NCBI RefSeq assembly: GCF_007556595.1
Contig: NZ_VJNB01000005.1
Coordinates: 62,001-126,000 of the forward strand
Length of the DNA: 64,000 nt
Direction of reading: 5' to 3'
Origin: Tepidimonas alkaliphilus
GTDB lineage: Bacteria > Pseudomonadota > Gammaproteobacteria > Burkholderiales > Burkholderiaceae_C
Shown here: positions 63,801 through 64,000 of the stretch, in pieces
How positions within the stretch are numbered: the first letter of the stretch is position 1
How the letters are laid out: every line of letters begins with the position of its first letter
Translations under genes and position numbers: made by a program
The notes under the pieces: generated by a model
Seen by the model: the letters and a program-made list of their open reading frames with translations, nothing else
Told to the model about the DNA's origin: nothing
Database searches by the model: none

Positions 63801-64000
63801 GGCAAGGGTTCTTGGCTCACACGCAGGGCTGCTGGGTCATGAGCCGCCGGCTGGACCCGATCCCAGAAGGCGTCCACCGGCTCGTCCCACTTCAGACAAC
63901 CGCCCTGCACCCACCACACCCGGGTGGCCAGGCGGCGCACCTGGCCCCAATCGTGGCTGCTGAACACCAACGTGCGCGGCCCCCCCTGTGCGGCCCCCGC
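63797..64000 (-). CDS. tupC: Tungstate ABC transporter ATP-binding protein, C-terminal part (5' end outside window)
   Basis: The frame is open from the right edge to a TGA at 63797 and shares four bases with the tupA start. 67 residues remain: LVFSSHDWGQVRRLATRVWWVQGG with the H-loop His of an ABC ATPase, then KWDEPVDAFW, and a short tail. The Walker and signature motifs lie outside the window. The assignment rests on the H-loop and on coupling to tupA. Confidence 0.75.
   Translation of the reverse strand, partial: AGAAQGGPRTLVFSSHDWGQVRRLATRVWWVQGGCLKWDEPVDAFWDRVQPAAHDPAALRVSQEPLP

Overview
The window is GC-rich (roughly 70 %) and densely coded. Its gene content points to a betaproteobacterium of the Burkholderiales: a grpE-dnaK-dnaJ operon behind a sigma-32 promoter, rdgC, a MocR regulator beside gabT, aromatic and CoA-ester catabolism, TRAP and ABC uptake, and a tungsten aldehyde oxidoreductase of the Aromatoleum type. 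The genus cannot be fixed from the sequence alone. Both edges cut genes: a TRAP binding protein on the left and a tungstate ABC ATPase on the right.

0-7.5 kb: a minus-strand catabolic operon (MBL-fold protein, VOC dioxygenase-like protein, FAD aromatic hydroxylase, DUF2783 protein, fumarylacetoacetase, TRAP binding protein) faces a divergent IclR regulator. It looks like a ring-hydroxylation and ring-cleavage route ending at fumarylacetoacetate, but no HmgA or MaiA is visible. A decayed enoyl-CoA hydratase lies next to it. 7.6-16.8 kb: a plus-strand operon that could carry a hydroxycinnamate through a CoA-dependent beta-oxidation route (hydratase, feruloyl-CoA synthase, thiolase, SDR dehydrogenase, hydroxybenzoyl-CoA-type thioesterase, acyl-CoA dehydrogenase), followed by a GATase, a MarR regulator and an FAH-family hydrolase.

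16.8-20.8 kb: grpE-dnaK-dnaJ. 20.9-34.1 kb: a complete pelABCDEFG exopolysaccharide operon, with a divergent spherulin-4-type lipoprotein that may be an extra Pel-active hydrolase. 34.2-37.8 kb: a beta-CASP nuclease and a phoX phosphatase with a Pho box.

37.8-52.4 kb: an omega-amino and omega-guanidino acid island. It holds a MocR (GabR-like) regulator, gabT, a LysR-gcdH-CoA-transferase glutarate module, a polyamine-type ABC transporter, a ureohydrolase of the agmatinase/guanidinobutyrase family, and a succinate/glutarate-semialdehyde dehydrogenase. Three separate promoters in this island share an operator of the same geometry. They probably form one regulon feeding GABA to succinate and/or 5-aminovalerate through glutarate to crotonyl-CoA.

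52.5-57.6 kb: an AAA/PD-(D/E)XK protein, tRNA-Gly(CCC) with a strong terminator, rdgC, an OsmC protein, and a sulfide:quinone oxidoreductase-like flavoprotein with a small membrane protein. 57.7-64 kb: a tungsten module with aorA (four-cluster ferredoxin), aorB (tungstopterin subunit), aorC (FAD subunit) and a MoaD/ThiS-like protein on the minus strand, a divergent AcoR-type regulator lacking the AAA+ domain, and tupA-tupC for tungstate uptake.
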